This document shows positions 1 through 5,603 of a stretch of DNA of 8,083 nt, piece by piece. The stretch comes from Candidatus Poribacteria bacterium (lineage in GTDB: Bacteria > Poribacteria > DTPJ01). The stretch covers positions 1 through 8,083 of the forward strand of contig DTPJ01000780.1 in the NCBI GenBank assembly GCA_011334435.1, read 5' to 3'. Each line of letters begins with the position of its first letter. Positions within the stretch are counted from its first letter, which is position 1. Below the pieces are notes generated by a model, which was not told the origin of the DNA, did not search any database, and was given only the letters and a program-made list of their open reading frames with translations. The position numbers were made by a program, and so were the translations under genes.

Positions 1-279
1 GGGCTATATTTTTGTCTGTTAGTTTGGGTAAAAGGAGCTATGGAAGAAAGTAAATAATGTTATACCTCGCCGTCAATCACAATTAATGTGTTGTGAGCAA
101 TCCGATCGTTGACTTTCTATTTGCCCTACTTTTCTGGACAATGATTGAATGGTTTTAGGTTCTTAGTGATTAGTTGATAAAGAACTTAAAACTAATGGTC
201 AAGAGTTACTGATCATTTTGTCTATATATTCATTTAGATTTTATGTTTAAGAAGTATTTTTATGTCTGGGAGGTATTGA
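1..279. other. Upstream region of rpsL with no convincing gene
   Basis: No open frame of useful length is visible on either strand. Frame 1 is open from the left edge to a TAA at 55-57 and could be the last 18 codons of an upstream gene, but the peptide is not recognisable; it is not rpoC-like by eye. Bases 161-215 contain heptad-like TTAGTGA/TTAGTTG units, a 7-bp inverted repeat (169-175 with 190-196), and AGTTACTGATCA at 204-215, which recurs exactly at 732-743. A promoter for the cluster may lie here, but I see no -35/-10 pair with good spacing. TATATT at 225-230 is the best -10-like hexamer and lacks a matching -35. Confidence 0.55.
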
Positions 280-654
280 ATGCCTACAATTAGTCAATTA
301 GTCAGAAAGAAGAGAAGACCAAATCCGAAGCGAAGCAAATCTCCGGCACTTGTGGGATGTCCTCAAAGAAGGGGCGTGGTTCTTCAGGTGAAAGCAGTAG
401 CTCCCAAGAAACCAAACTCAGCGTTAAGGAAAGTCGCAAGAGTTAGGTTGACACATGGAAGAGAAGTGACCTGTTACATCCCCGGTATAGATCATAATCT
501 ACAAGATCACTCAATAGTGTTAGTTCGTGGTGGTAGAGTTAAGGATCTATCAAACGTCAGGTATCACATAGTTAGAGGTGCTCTTGACTGCGCTGGCGTT
601 GAAAATAGAAAACAGGGCAGATCAAAATATGGAGCAAAGAAACCTAAGAGTTAA
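280..654 (+). CDS. rpsL: 30S ribosomal protein S12
   Basis: S12 sits at the decoding centre of the 30S subunit near the A site and contributes to tRNA selection fidelity. The 124-residue protein matches the usual bacterial length. The signature PKKPNSALRK starts at P42, with K43 and K44 at the site where streptomycin-resistance changes occur in other bacteria. The second such loop, GGRVKDL, contains K88 and D89; D89 corresponds to the aspartate methylthiolated by RimO in Escherichia coli. Both loops look wild type, so no resistance allele is visible. The C-terminus ends in the basic RSKYGAKKPKS. The ATG is preceded by GGGAGGT at 268-274 with a 5-nt spacer. It is the first gene of the str cluster, followed by a 124-nt repeat-bearing gap before rpsG. 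Identification is secure. Confidence 0.98.
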   Translation: MPTISQLVRKKRRPNPKRSKSPALVGCPQRRGVVLQVKAVAPKKPNSALRKVARVRLTHGREVTCYIPGIDHNLQDHSIVLVRGGRVKDLSNVRYHIVRGALDCAGVENRKQGRSKYGAKKPKS

Positions 655-778
655 TATAAAGTAATCAGTAATGAATGATCTGTGATCAGTAGATAATTAT
701 GGATAATCTTTGATAGTTGATAATATTTAATAGTTACTGATCACTGATGACTGATCACTTCTTTGGAGGTTTTATTTA
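655..778 (+). repeat. Inverted pair of degenerate heptad arrays between rpsL and rpsG
   Basis: From 660 to 691 the sequence reads in 7-nt steps close to AGTGATC. From 736 to 759 it reads as ACTGATC, ACTGATG, ACTGATC, then ACT, which is the same unit in the opposite orientation. The two halves can pair: 682-691 is the exact reverse complement of 735-744, and extending to 678-691 with 735-748 gives one mismatch. The apical loop is about 43 nt. The array stops just before the rpsG Shine-Dalgarno GGAGGT at 765-770. No U-run follows, so it does not look like a classic terminator. Function is unknown. Confidence 0.7.
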
Positions 779-1249
779 ATGCCAAGGCGTAGAGAAGTAG
801 TCAAAAGAGACGTTTTGCCTGACCCAAAATATAACAGTAAATTGGTGGCAAAATTCATAAATTGCCTTATGTTAAAAGGCAAAAAAAGCATAGCGGAGTC
901 TATCTTTTATGAATGTTTAGATATAATAAAAGGGAAGACAAATCAAGACCCAATGGAGGTATTTCAGCAGGCGATGAATAATGTTAAACCGACATTGGAG
1001 GTCAAATCCAGAAGAGTTGGTGGTGCTACGTATCAAGTGCCTGTTGAAGTTAGAGCAGACCGAAAGACGACTCTTGCAATACGTTGGATAATAAGCTATG
1101 CACGAGAAAGAGGCGAAAAGACCATGAAAGAGCGTCTCGCAGCAGAAATTATGGACGCAGCTAATAACGAAGGCGCCTCAATCAAGAAAAAGTTAGATAC
1201 TTTTAGAATGGCAGAAGCCAATAGAGCATTTGCACATTACAGATGGTAA
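779..1249 (+). CDS. rpsG: 30S ribosomal protein S7
   Basis: S7 is a primary 16S rRNA-binding protein that nucleates assembly of the 30S head and lies near the E site. The 156-residue length is typical. The N-terminus MPRRREV is followed by LPDPKY near residues 13-18. The central VKSRRVGGATYQVPVEVR block (about residues 75-92) forms the conserved RNA-binding region, and the protein ends in the family hallmark MAEANRAFAHYRW. The ATG has a strong GGAGGT at 765-770 with an 8-nt spacer. In E. coli S7 is the translational repressor of the str operon, acting in the rpsL-rpsG interval; here that interval has a different, repeat-based structure, so conservation of that control is not evident. The TAA stop at 1247-1249 opens a 14-nt tandem duplication. 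Confidence 0.98.
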   Translation: MPRRREVVKRDVLPDPKYNSKLVAKFINCLMLKGKKSIAESIFYECLDIIKGKTNQDPMEVFQQAMNNVKPTLEVKSRRVGGATYQVPVEVRADRKTTLAIRWIISYARERGEKTMKERLAAEIMDAANNEGASIKKKLDTFRMAEANRAFAHYRW

Positions 1250-1274
1250 TGTATTATAGGTAATGTATTATAGG
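1247..1274 (+). repeat. Perfect 14-nt tandem duplication at the rpsG stop codon
   Basis: TAATGTATTATAGG occurs at 1247-1260 and again, identically, at 1261-1274. The first three bases of copy one are the stop codon of rpsG, so copy two places a second TAA 14 nt downstream. The length is two heptads, matching the 7-nt periodicity of the other spacers in this window. Confidence 0.95.
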
Positions 1275-1306
1275 TGGTAATAATAGTTATTAGGAACTGA
1301 TGAACG

Positions 1307-3427
1307 ATGATCGTTGAAACTAAAAGCAGAAACAGAATAGAAAATTTGAGTTCCGACCTTGTCCTGACGAGAACTCGCAATATCGGTATAATGGCTCATA
1401 TAGATGCAGGGAAGACCACTGTTACCGAGAGGATATTATACTATACTGGGCGTGTTCGTAGGATGGGCGAGGTTCATGATGGCGCTGCAACTATGGATTG
1501 GATGGAACTTGAACAAGAGCGTGGCATAACTATTACTTCCGCAGCGACCACTTGTAAATGGAAAGGTCATCGTATCAATATAATAGATACACCCGGTCAC
1601 GTTGATTTCACAGTTGAAGTTGAGCGAAGTCTGCGAGTTTTGGACGGTGCTATTGCTGTTTTCTGTGCTGTTGGAGGTGTCCAACCGCAATCTGAGACAG
1701 TATGGAGACAAGCTGATAAATATGGCGTCCCAAGGATAGCTTTTGTGAATAAAATGGACCGTCCAGGTGCTGACTTCTTTAGAACGATAGAGATGATGCG
1801 TGATAGACTTGGGGCAAATGCTGTGCCAATACAATTGCCTATTGGCGAGGAACGAGATTTCAAAGGTGTCATCGATCTTATCAATATGAAAGGCTTGATT
1901 TGGAATGAAGATAGCCTTGGCGAAGATTATGAAGAGATAGAAATACCAGACGAAATGCTGGATATAGCTGAGGAGTATAGAGAAAGACTTTTAGAAGCTA
2001 TAGTGGAGTTTGATGATGATGCGATGATCAAATACCTTGATGAAGGTCTCACTTATGATGACATAATTGAAGGTATAAGAAACGCAACATTAAATTCAAA
2101 CATAGTGCCTGTCCTCTGTGGAGCCGCTTTGAGAAATAAAGGGATACAAAAACTACTTGATGCGGTCACAGAATTCATGCCATCCCCACTTGATATCCCA
2201 CCTGTTGAAGGTGTCAACCCTAATACGGGAAAGACAGAATTAAGGTTTGCTAATGATGAAGAACCTCTGTCTGCCCTTGTTTTTAAGATAGTTTTTGACC
2301 CACATATGGGTAAACTTGCTTATGTAAGAGTTTACTCTGGAAGATTATCCGCAAAAGATATAACATATAACGCTACAAGAAAAAGCAAAGATCGTATAGA
2401 GCATGTCCTTAAAATGCACGCTAACAAACGTGAAGAAGTTGATTCAGTAGGTGCTGGTGATATTGCTGGAGTTATCGGATTAAAAAATGTTGGGACTGGT
2501 GACACTATTTGTTCAATACAAAGACCGATACTATTAGAGTCAATATCCTTCCCAGAACCAGTTATATTTATGGCAGTTGAGCCAAAAACTTCCGCCGATC
2601 AAGAAAAAATGATCACAGCATTGTCAAGGTTAGCTGACGAAGATCCGACATTCAAGTTTGGGACTGATCGTGATTCTGGTCAAACGATAATTTCAGGTAT
2701 GGGAGAAGTTCATCTTGAAGTTATGGTTGATCGGATGTCAAGAGAGTTTGATGTAAGTGTAAATGTTGGCAAGCCACAGGTTGCATACCGAGAAAGCATA
2801 ACTAAGACAGTTATCTCAGAAAACAGATTCGTCAAACAAACAGGCGGAAAGGGTCAATATGCACATGTCGTTCTTAGACTCTATCCACTGGAAAAAGGAA
2901 AAGGATTTGAGTTTGTTGACGAAACTAAGGGCGGAGTGATACCAGCACAATTTATTCCCGCAGTTGAGAAAGGCGTTAAGGAAGCCATTTCAATAGGTGT
3001 TTTAGCTGGTTATCCTATTGTTGATGTAGGCGTTGCTTTATGCGATGGTTCTGCACATGAAGTTGATTCTTCTGATTTAGCTTTTTCTATATCTGCGTCT
3101 ATGGCTTTCAGAGATGGAATTAAGAAGGCTGGTCCTGTCCTTATGGAGCCGATCATGGATGTAGAGGTTACAGTTCCAGAGATGTATTTAGGCGAAGTGA
3201 TCGGCGATTTAAATTCCCGAAGGGCAAGGATTGACCGTATAGAATCAAGAGCAAGTGCGCAAGTTGTCACAGCTTACGTCCCGCTTGCTGAGATGTTCGG
3301 CTATGTAAGTTCTCTCCGATCACTTACACAAGGGCGGGCTACGTATGTTATGGAGTTCTCACATTACGATGTTGTTCCCGAGAAAGTTTCAAGTTCTATA
3401 ATATCAGGTATTGAGGGAACAGTATAA
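1307..3427 (+). CDS. fusA: Elongation factor G (translocase GTPase)
   Basis: EF-G hydrolyses GTP to drive movement of tRNAs and mRNA on the ribosome and, with ribosome recycling factor, splits post-termination ribosomes. At 706 residues it is a full-length five-domain protein. GTPase motifs are intact: AHIDAGKT at 30-37 (G1), RGITIT at 72-77 (switch I), DTPGH at 94-98 (G3), NKMD at 148-151 (G4) and CGAA at 271-274 (G5). Domain IV contains GSAHEVDSS with H584 at the decoding-site tip, where most bacterial EF-Gs have Tyr rather than Ala before the His. The domain V motif FGYVSSLRSLTQGRA is present. The ATG has only a weak AGGA at 1292-1295 and gives about 13 extra residues before RNIGI compared with E. 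coli; no downstream start has a better ribosome site. It follows rpsG by 57 nt. No tuf follows. Confidence 0.98.
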   Translation: MIVETKSRNRIENLSSDLVLTRTRNIGIMAHIDAGKTTVTERILYYTGRVRRMGEVHDGAATMDWMELEQERGITITSAATTCKWKGHRINIIDTPGHVDFTVEVERSLRVLDGAIAVFCAVGGVQPQSETVWRQADKYGVPRIAFVNKMDRPGADFFRTIEMMRDRLGANAVPIQLPIGEERDFKGVIDLINMKGLIWNEDSLGEDYEEIEIPDEMLDIAEEYRERLLEAIVEFDDDAMIKYLDEGLTYDDIIEGIRNATLNSNIVPVLCGAALRNKGIQKLLDAVTEFMPSPLDIPPVEGVNPNTGKTELRFANDEEPLSALVFKIVFDPHMGKLAYVRVYSGRLSAKDITYNATRKSKDRIEHVLKMHANKREEVDSVGAGDIAGVIGLKNVGTGDTICSIQRPILLESISFPEPVIFMAVEPKTSADQEKMITALSRLADEDPTFKFGTDRDSGQTIISGMGEVHLEVMVDRMSREFDVSVNVGKPQVAYRESITKTVISENRFVKQTGGKGQYAHVVLRLYPLEKGKGFEFVDETKGGVIPAQFIPAVEKGVKEAISIGVLAGYPIVDVGVALCDGSAHEVDSSDLAFSISASMAFRDGIKKAGPVLMEPIMDVEVTVPEMYLGEVIGDLNSRRARIDRIESRASAQVVTAYVPLAEMFGYVSSLRSLTQGRATYVMEFSHYDVVPEKVSSSIISGIEGTV

Positions 3428-3534
3428 CAATTTATGAATTGATAGACTGGATATAAGATTCAGGGTATAGGATCAAACAATATCCTAAATTTTGTATTTT
3501 AAATCCTATTTGTGAATTTTTGTAGAGGTGTCTG
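3428..3534 (+). other. fusA-rpsJ spacer, lacking tuf
   Basis: This 107-nt gap holds no gene. EF-Tu (tuf) occupies this position in many bacteria, but nothing resembling it is present. ATAGGAT at 3467-3473 can pair with either the partial copy TATCCTA at 3481-3487 (6 bp, 8-nt loop) or ATCCTAT at 3503-3509 (7 bp), giving two mutually exclusive small stems. The rpsJ Shine-Dalgarno AGAGGTG at 3524-3530 closes the spacer. No confident promoter or terminator is visible. Confidence 0.6.
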
Positions 3535-3840
3535 ATGAATAGTCAAAGAATAAGGGTCACATTAAAAGCCTATGATCATCGTTTGCTTGATGTGTTCACC
3601 AAGGAGATAGTGGAGACTGCCAAAAAAACAGGTGCAGAGGTATCGGGACCTGTTCCATTGCCGACAAAAAAGACCATATATACAGTGTTGAGGTCGCCGA
3701 ATATTGATAAGAAATCCCGAGAGCAGTTTGAGATGCGGACACACAAAAGGCTTATAGATATCATAGACCCAACACCTAAGACGGTTGATTCATTTATGAA
3801 AATAGATGTGCCTCCTGGTGTGGATATAGAATTGGAGTAA
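3535..3840 (+). CDS. rpsJ: 30S ribosomal protein S10 / NusE
   Basis: S10 is a 30S head protein. As NusE it binds NusB and NusG in transcription antitermination and transcription-translation coupling. The 101 residues match the family length. Family landmarks are RIRVTLKAYDHRLLD near the start, the extended ribosome-binding loop containing GPVPLPTKK, then SPNIDKKSREQFEMRTHKRLIDI and the C-terminal PPGVDIELE. The ATG is preceded by AGAGGTG at 3524-3530. It is the first gene of the S10 cluster, 107 nt after fusA. It ends in two in-phase stops, TAA at 3838-3840 and TAA at 3841-3843. The DNA encoding its terminal DIELE recurs 63 nt downstream at the beginning of the rplC reading frame. Confidence 0.98.
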   Translation: MNSQRIRVTLKAYDHRLLDVFTKEIVETAKKTGAEVSGPVPLPTKKTIYTVLRSPNIDKKSREQFEMRTHKRLIDIIDPTPKTVDSFMKIDVPPGVDIELE

Positions 3841-3903
3841 TAAATATCCAAGCCTGACGTTTCAAAATATCAAGACGTGGTTATGGATATTGAATTGGAA
3901 GTA
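3821..3903 (+). repeat. Near-identical direct repeat linking the rpsJ 3' end and rplC 5' region
   Basis: Bases 3821-3839 (end of rpsJ) and 3884-3903 (start of the rplC frame) differ by one substitution (A/T) and one inserted A. Corresponding bases are 63 nt apart, a multiple of three, and both copies are read in the same frame, so both can encode DIELE. In the second copy the extra A converts GAG-TAA into GAA-GTA, removing the stop. The DNA between the copies also has related pieces: AAATATCCAAG at 3842-3852 resembles AAATATCAAG at 3865-3874. Confidence 0.75.
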
Positions 3904-3915
3904 GAGACGGAAAAA

Positions 3916-4554
3916 ATGAGAACAGAAAGACTTGGAATACTTGGAAAAAAAGTAGGAATGACTCGTTTCTTTACAGAAACGGGAGAAGTATTGCCTGTTA
4001 CTGTTATAGAGGCGGGACCTTGTCCCATAGTGCAGGTAAAAACAAAAGAGAATGATGGATATGAGGCTATTCAGATCGGATTTGGACAGAAACGAGATAA
4101 ACTCGTTAAAAAACCCGAACGAGGACATTTTAAGAAAGGCAACGTTCAACCAGTTAAAGTTTTACGTGAAATCCGAACTGAGGGCATAGACATATCAAAA
4201 ATTGAACAGCCAATAACTGTTAAAATCTTTGCCCCAGGTGAACTTGTAGATGTAACAGGTATTTCAAAAGGTAAAGGTTTTGCTGGTGTTGTGAAACGAT
4301 GGCATTTTAGAGGTGGCGATGCAACACATGGTGCAGAGACTCACAGAGCCCCTGGTTCCATCGGTGCTAGTTCTTTTCCATCAAGAGTTGTCAAAGGACT
4401 CAGAATGGCTGGCAGAATGGGCGGTGACAGGGTTACTGTTCAAAACTTAACAGTAGTTAAAGTTGACCCAAATAGAAATCTTTTGTTAATCAAAGGCTCT
4501 GTTCCCGGACCAAATAACGGTATAATAATGATCAGAAAAGCAGTTAAACAATGA
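3916..4554 (+). CDS. rplC: 50S ribosomal protein L3
   Basis: L3 binds 23S rRNA early in 50S assembly, and its central loop approaches the peptidyl-transferase centre. From ATG 3916 the protein is 212 residues, close to E. coli L3 (209), beginning a few residues before GILGKKVGMT. The frame is open upstream, so GTG 3877 (225 residues) and ATG 3883 are alternatives. Neither has a visible ribosome site, while 3916 has at least GAG at 3904-3906, and the extra stretch looks copied from the end of rpsJ. Conserved blocks include SKGKGFAGVVKRWHFRGG, ATHGAETHRAPGSIGASS, GRMGGDRVTVQNL and VPGPNNG. E. coli has a glutamine methylated by PrmB after the GSIG motif; here the residues are ASS, so that modification is not expected. 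The TGA stop lies in a tandem duplication. The gene identity is certain; the start is not. Confidence 0.93.
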   Translation: MRTERLGILGKKVGMTRFFTETGEVLPVTVIEAGPCPIVQVKTKENDGYEAIQIGFGQKRDKLVKKPERGHFKKGNVQPVKVLREIRTEGIDISKIEQPITVKIFAPGELVDVTGISKGKGFAGVVKRWHFRGGDATHGAETHRAPGSIGASSFPSRVVKGLRMAGRMGGDRVTVQNLTVVKVDPNRNLLLIKGSVPGPNNGIIMIRKAVKQ

Positions 4555-4573
4555 TACTAAGAATGATACTAAG
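4550..4573 (+). repeat. Perfect 12-nt tandem duplication at the rplC stop codon
   Basis: AATGATACTAAG occurs at 4550-4561 and identically at 4562-4573. The TGA stop of rplC (4552-4554) lies in copy one, and copy two carries another TGA in the same phase, 12 nt later. The end of copy two contributes to the 5' arm of the downstream hairpin. Confidence 0.95.
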
Positions 4574-4622
4574 ATTGAAAGGTTTAAGGCGATCCATTTA
4601 ACCTTAGAATCTTAGGATTTTT
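4569..4622 (+). promoter_or_regulatory. Hairpin in the rplC-rplD gap followed by a short T-run
   Basis: CTAAGATT at 4569-4576 is the exact reverse complement of 4608-4615. Inside it, after a 2x2 internal loop, AAGGTT at 4579-4584 pairs with AACCTT at 4600-4605, for 14 base pairs in total. The apical loop is 15 nt. TTTTT at 4618-4622 lies 3 nt past the stem. It could be an attenuator, a processing site or a protein-binding RNA. The stem is AT-rich, so a full terminator in the middle of an essential operon is unlikely. The pairing is seen directly; the function is inference. Confidence 0.45.
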
Positions 4623-4652
4623 AGGTATATCTTCATTGAGGAAAATACAGAT

Positions 4653-5288
4653 ATGACATCCTTGAATGTTTATGATCAGAGCGGACAAAATGTAGGTCAG
4701 ATTGAAGTTGATTCTGAAATTTTTGAGACAGCTATAAATCAAGACGTGCTACATCAAGTAGTCATTATGCAGTTAGCAAACAAAAGAGTTGGAACTGCCT
4801 CTACAAAACGTAGAGATGAGGTTAGCGGAAGCGGAAAAAAGCTGTATAGACAAAAAGGCACTGGTATGGCTCGGGCTGGTAGCAGACGTTCTCCTCTCAG
4901 AATTGGTGGCGGTAGTGTGTTTGGACCTAAACCAAGAGATTATGGATATAAAGTGCCAAAAAAAGTTAGATGGCAAGCGATTAAATATGCATTAGCAGAT
5001 AAGTTCCAAAACGACAAGATAACGATCGTTGACTCTTTTAGTTTTGATCGCCCTAATACAAAGCAAATGGTTAATATAATAAAAAATCTTAATATCTCAG
5101 ATGAAGAGAAAACTTTGATCGTGCTTGACGAACCAAATGATAACGTCTTTTATTCTGCTAGGAACATTCCTCGTCTAAACGTTTGTATATGGAATTTTTT
5201 AAATACTTATGACATTCTTTGGCACGACAGATTAGTTTTTACTCAGAACGCATTAAGAAATGTGGAATCACACTTTATAAATAGATAA
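4653..5288 (+). CDS. rplD: 50S ribosomal protein L4
   Basis: L4 binds 23S rRNA domain I, and its long loop forms part of the exit-tunnel constriction with L22. In E. coli it also represses its own S10 operon. The 211-residue length is normal. The N-terminal domain opens with SLNVYDQSG, the basic tunnel loop runs from about residue 50 to 97 with SGSGKKLYRQKGTG, and the C-terminal part contains NTYDILWHDRLVFT. Three loop positions differ from the usual consensus: M72 where GTGRAR has Arg, and R83-I84 where most families have Trp-Arg before the glycine run. The ATG has GAGGA at 4638-4642 with a 10-nt spacer. It is separated from rplC by a 98-nt gap holding a duplication and a hairpin, and from rplW by 17 nt. 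Confidence 0.97.
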   Translation: MTSLNVYDQSGQNVGQIEVDSEIFETAINQDVLHQVVIMQLANKRVGTASTKRRDEVSGSGKKLYRQKGTGMARAGSRRSPLRIGGGSVFGPKPRDYGYKVPKKVRWQAIKYALADKFQNDKITIVDSFSFDRPNTKQMVNIIKNLNISDEEKTLIVLDEPNDNVFYSARNIPRLNVCIWNFLNTYDILWHDRLVFTQNALRNVESHFINR

Positions 5289-5290
5289 AA

Positions 5291-5308
5291 TGGAGGATAG
5301 CTCCTGTG
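5291..5308 (+). promoter_or_regulatory. rplW ribosome-binding site with self-complementary spacer and GTG start
   Basis: TGGAGG at 5291-5296 is a strong Shine-Dalgarno before GTG at 5306-5308. The spacer contains CTCCT (5301-5305), so GGAG (5292-5295) can pair with CTCC (5301-5304) across a 5-nt loop, or AGGA (5294-5297) with TCCT (5302-5305). Either small stem would hide the ribosome-binding core. The stem is only 4 bp, so its effect may be slight, and ribosomes finishing rplD 17 nt upstream would melt it. Confidence 0.5.
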
Positions 5309-5602
5309 AAAGACCCATATAAAATTATAATTCAACCTTTGCTTACAGAAAGAAGCACCGCATTGCGCGAGGATCAAGGCAAATATTCGTTTTGGGTTGC
5401 CAAAAACGCAAATAAAGTTGAGATAAGGCAGGCAATAGAAGCAATATTTCCTGGGGTGAGGGTTCTTTCTGTCAATACTATGACTATACACGGAAGTCAG
5501 ATGCGTGTAAGAGGCAATAGAAAAAGCAAAAAACCTGACTGGAAAAAAGCTATTGTAATGCTTAGACCTGATGATAGAATTGATATATATGAAGGAATAT
5601 AG
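5306..5602 (+). CDS. rplW: 50S ribosomal protein L23
   Basis: L23 lies at the mouth of the exit tunnel and docks trigger factor and the signal recognition particle. The 98 residues match the family. The N-terminal IIQPLLTERST contains E15, aligning with the E. coli glutamate used for trigger-factor docking. The core YSFWVAKNANKVEIRQAIE is the family signature, followed by a basic loop, about residues 63-79, that reaches into the tunnel wall, and DWKKAIVML. The start is GTG at 5306, chosen because it is the only start with a well-placed Shine-Dalgarno (TGGAGG, 9-nt spacer) and it gives the expected N-terminus. It is close behind rplD (17 nt) and is followed by an 80-nt heptad repeat region. 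Confidence 0.97.
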   Translation: MKDPYKIIIQPLLTERSTALREDQGKYSFWVAKNANKVEIRQAIEAIFPGVRVLSVNTMTIHGSQMRVRGNRKSKKPDWKKAIVMLRPDDRIDIYEGI

Positions 5603-5603
5603 A

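Noticed and set aside
1..57. Possible 3' end of an upstream gene (18 open codons ending in TAA at 55-57), or a 5-codon ORF at 40-57 behind AAAGGAG
   Set aside because: It is too short to identify; the peptide is not recognisable and such a run is common by chance.
60..119. Minus-strand run of 17 codons that looks protein-like (ends DGEV before a stop)
   Set aside because: It is bounded by an in-frame stop upstream and has no start codon; it could be a decayed fragment but cannot be supported.
109..137. Candidate promoter with TTGACT at 109-114
   Set aside because: No acceptable -10 hexamer lies 16-18 nt downstream.
735..759. CRISPR-like repeats in the rpsL-rpsG gap
   Set aside because: The units are 7 nt and contiguous with no spacers, so they are simple heptad repeats.
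1436..1884. Minus-strand open frames of 132 and 95 codons inside fusA
   Set aside because: They lie wholly within the conserved EF-G GTPase domain, lack ribosome sites and read as Ser/Thr-rich antisense translations; they are shadows of fusA.
3862..4149. Minus-strand open frame of 95 codons over the rplC 5' region
   Set aside because: It is antisense to the secure L3 coding region, its Phe/Ser-rich composition is typical of antisense reads of Lys/Glu-rich genes, and it has no ribosome site.
4569..4622. Rho-independent terminator after rplC
   Set aside because: The stem is AT-rich and interrupted, the T-run is short and offset, and essential co-directional genes follow directly; it is kept only as a possible regulatory hairpin.
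4789..4995. Plus-strand 68-codon open frame inside rplD
   Set aside because: It overlaps the conserved L4 loop in another frame and has no recognisable domain.
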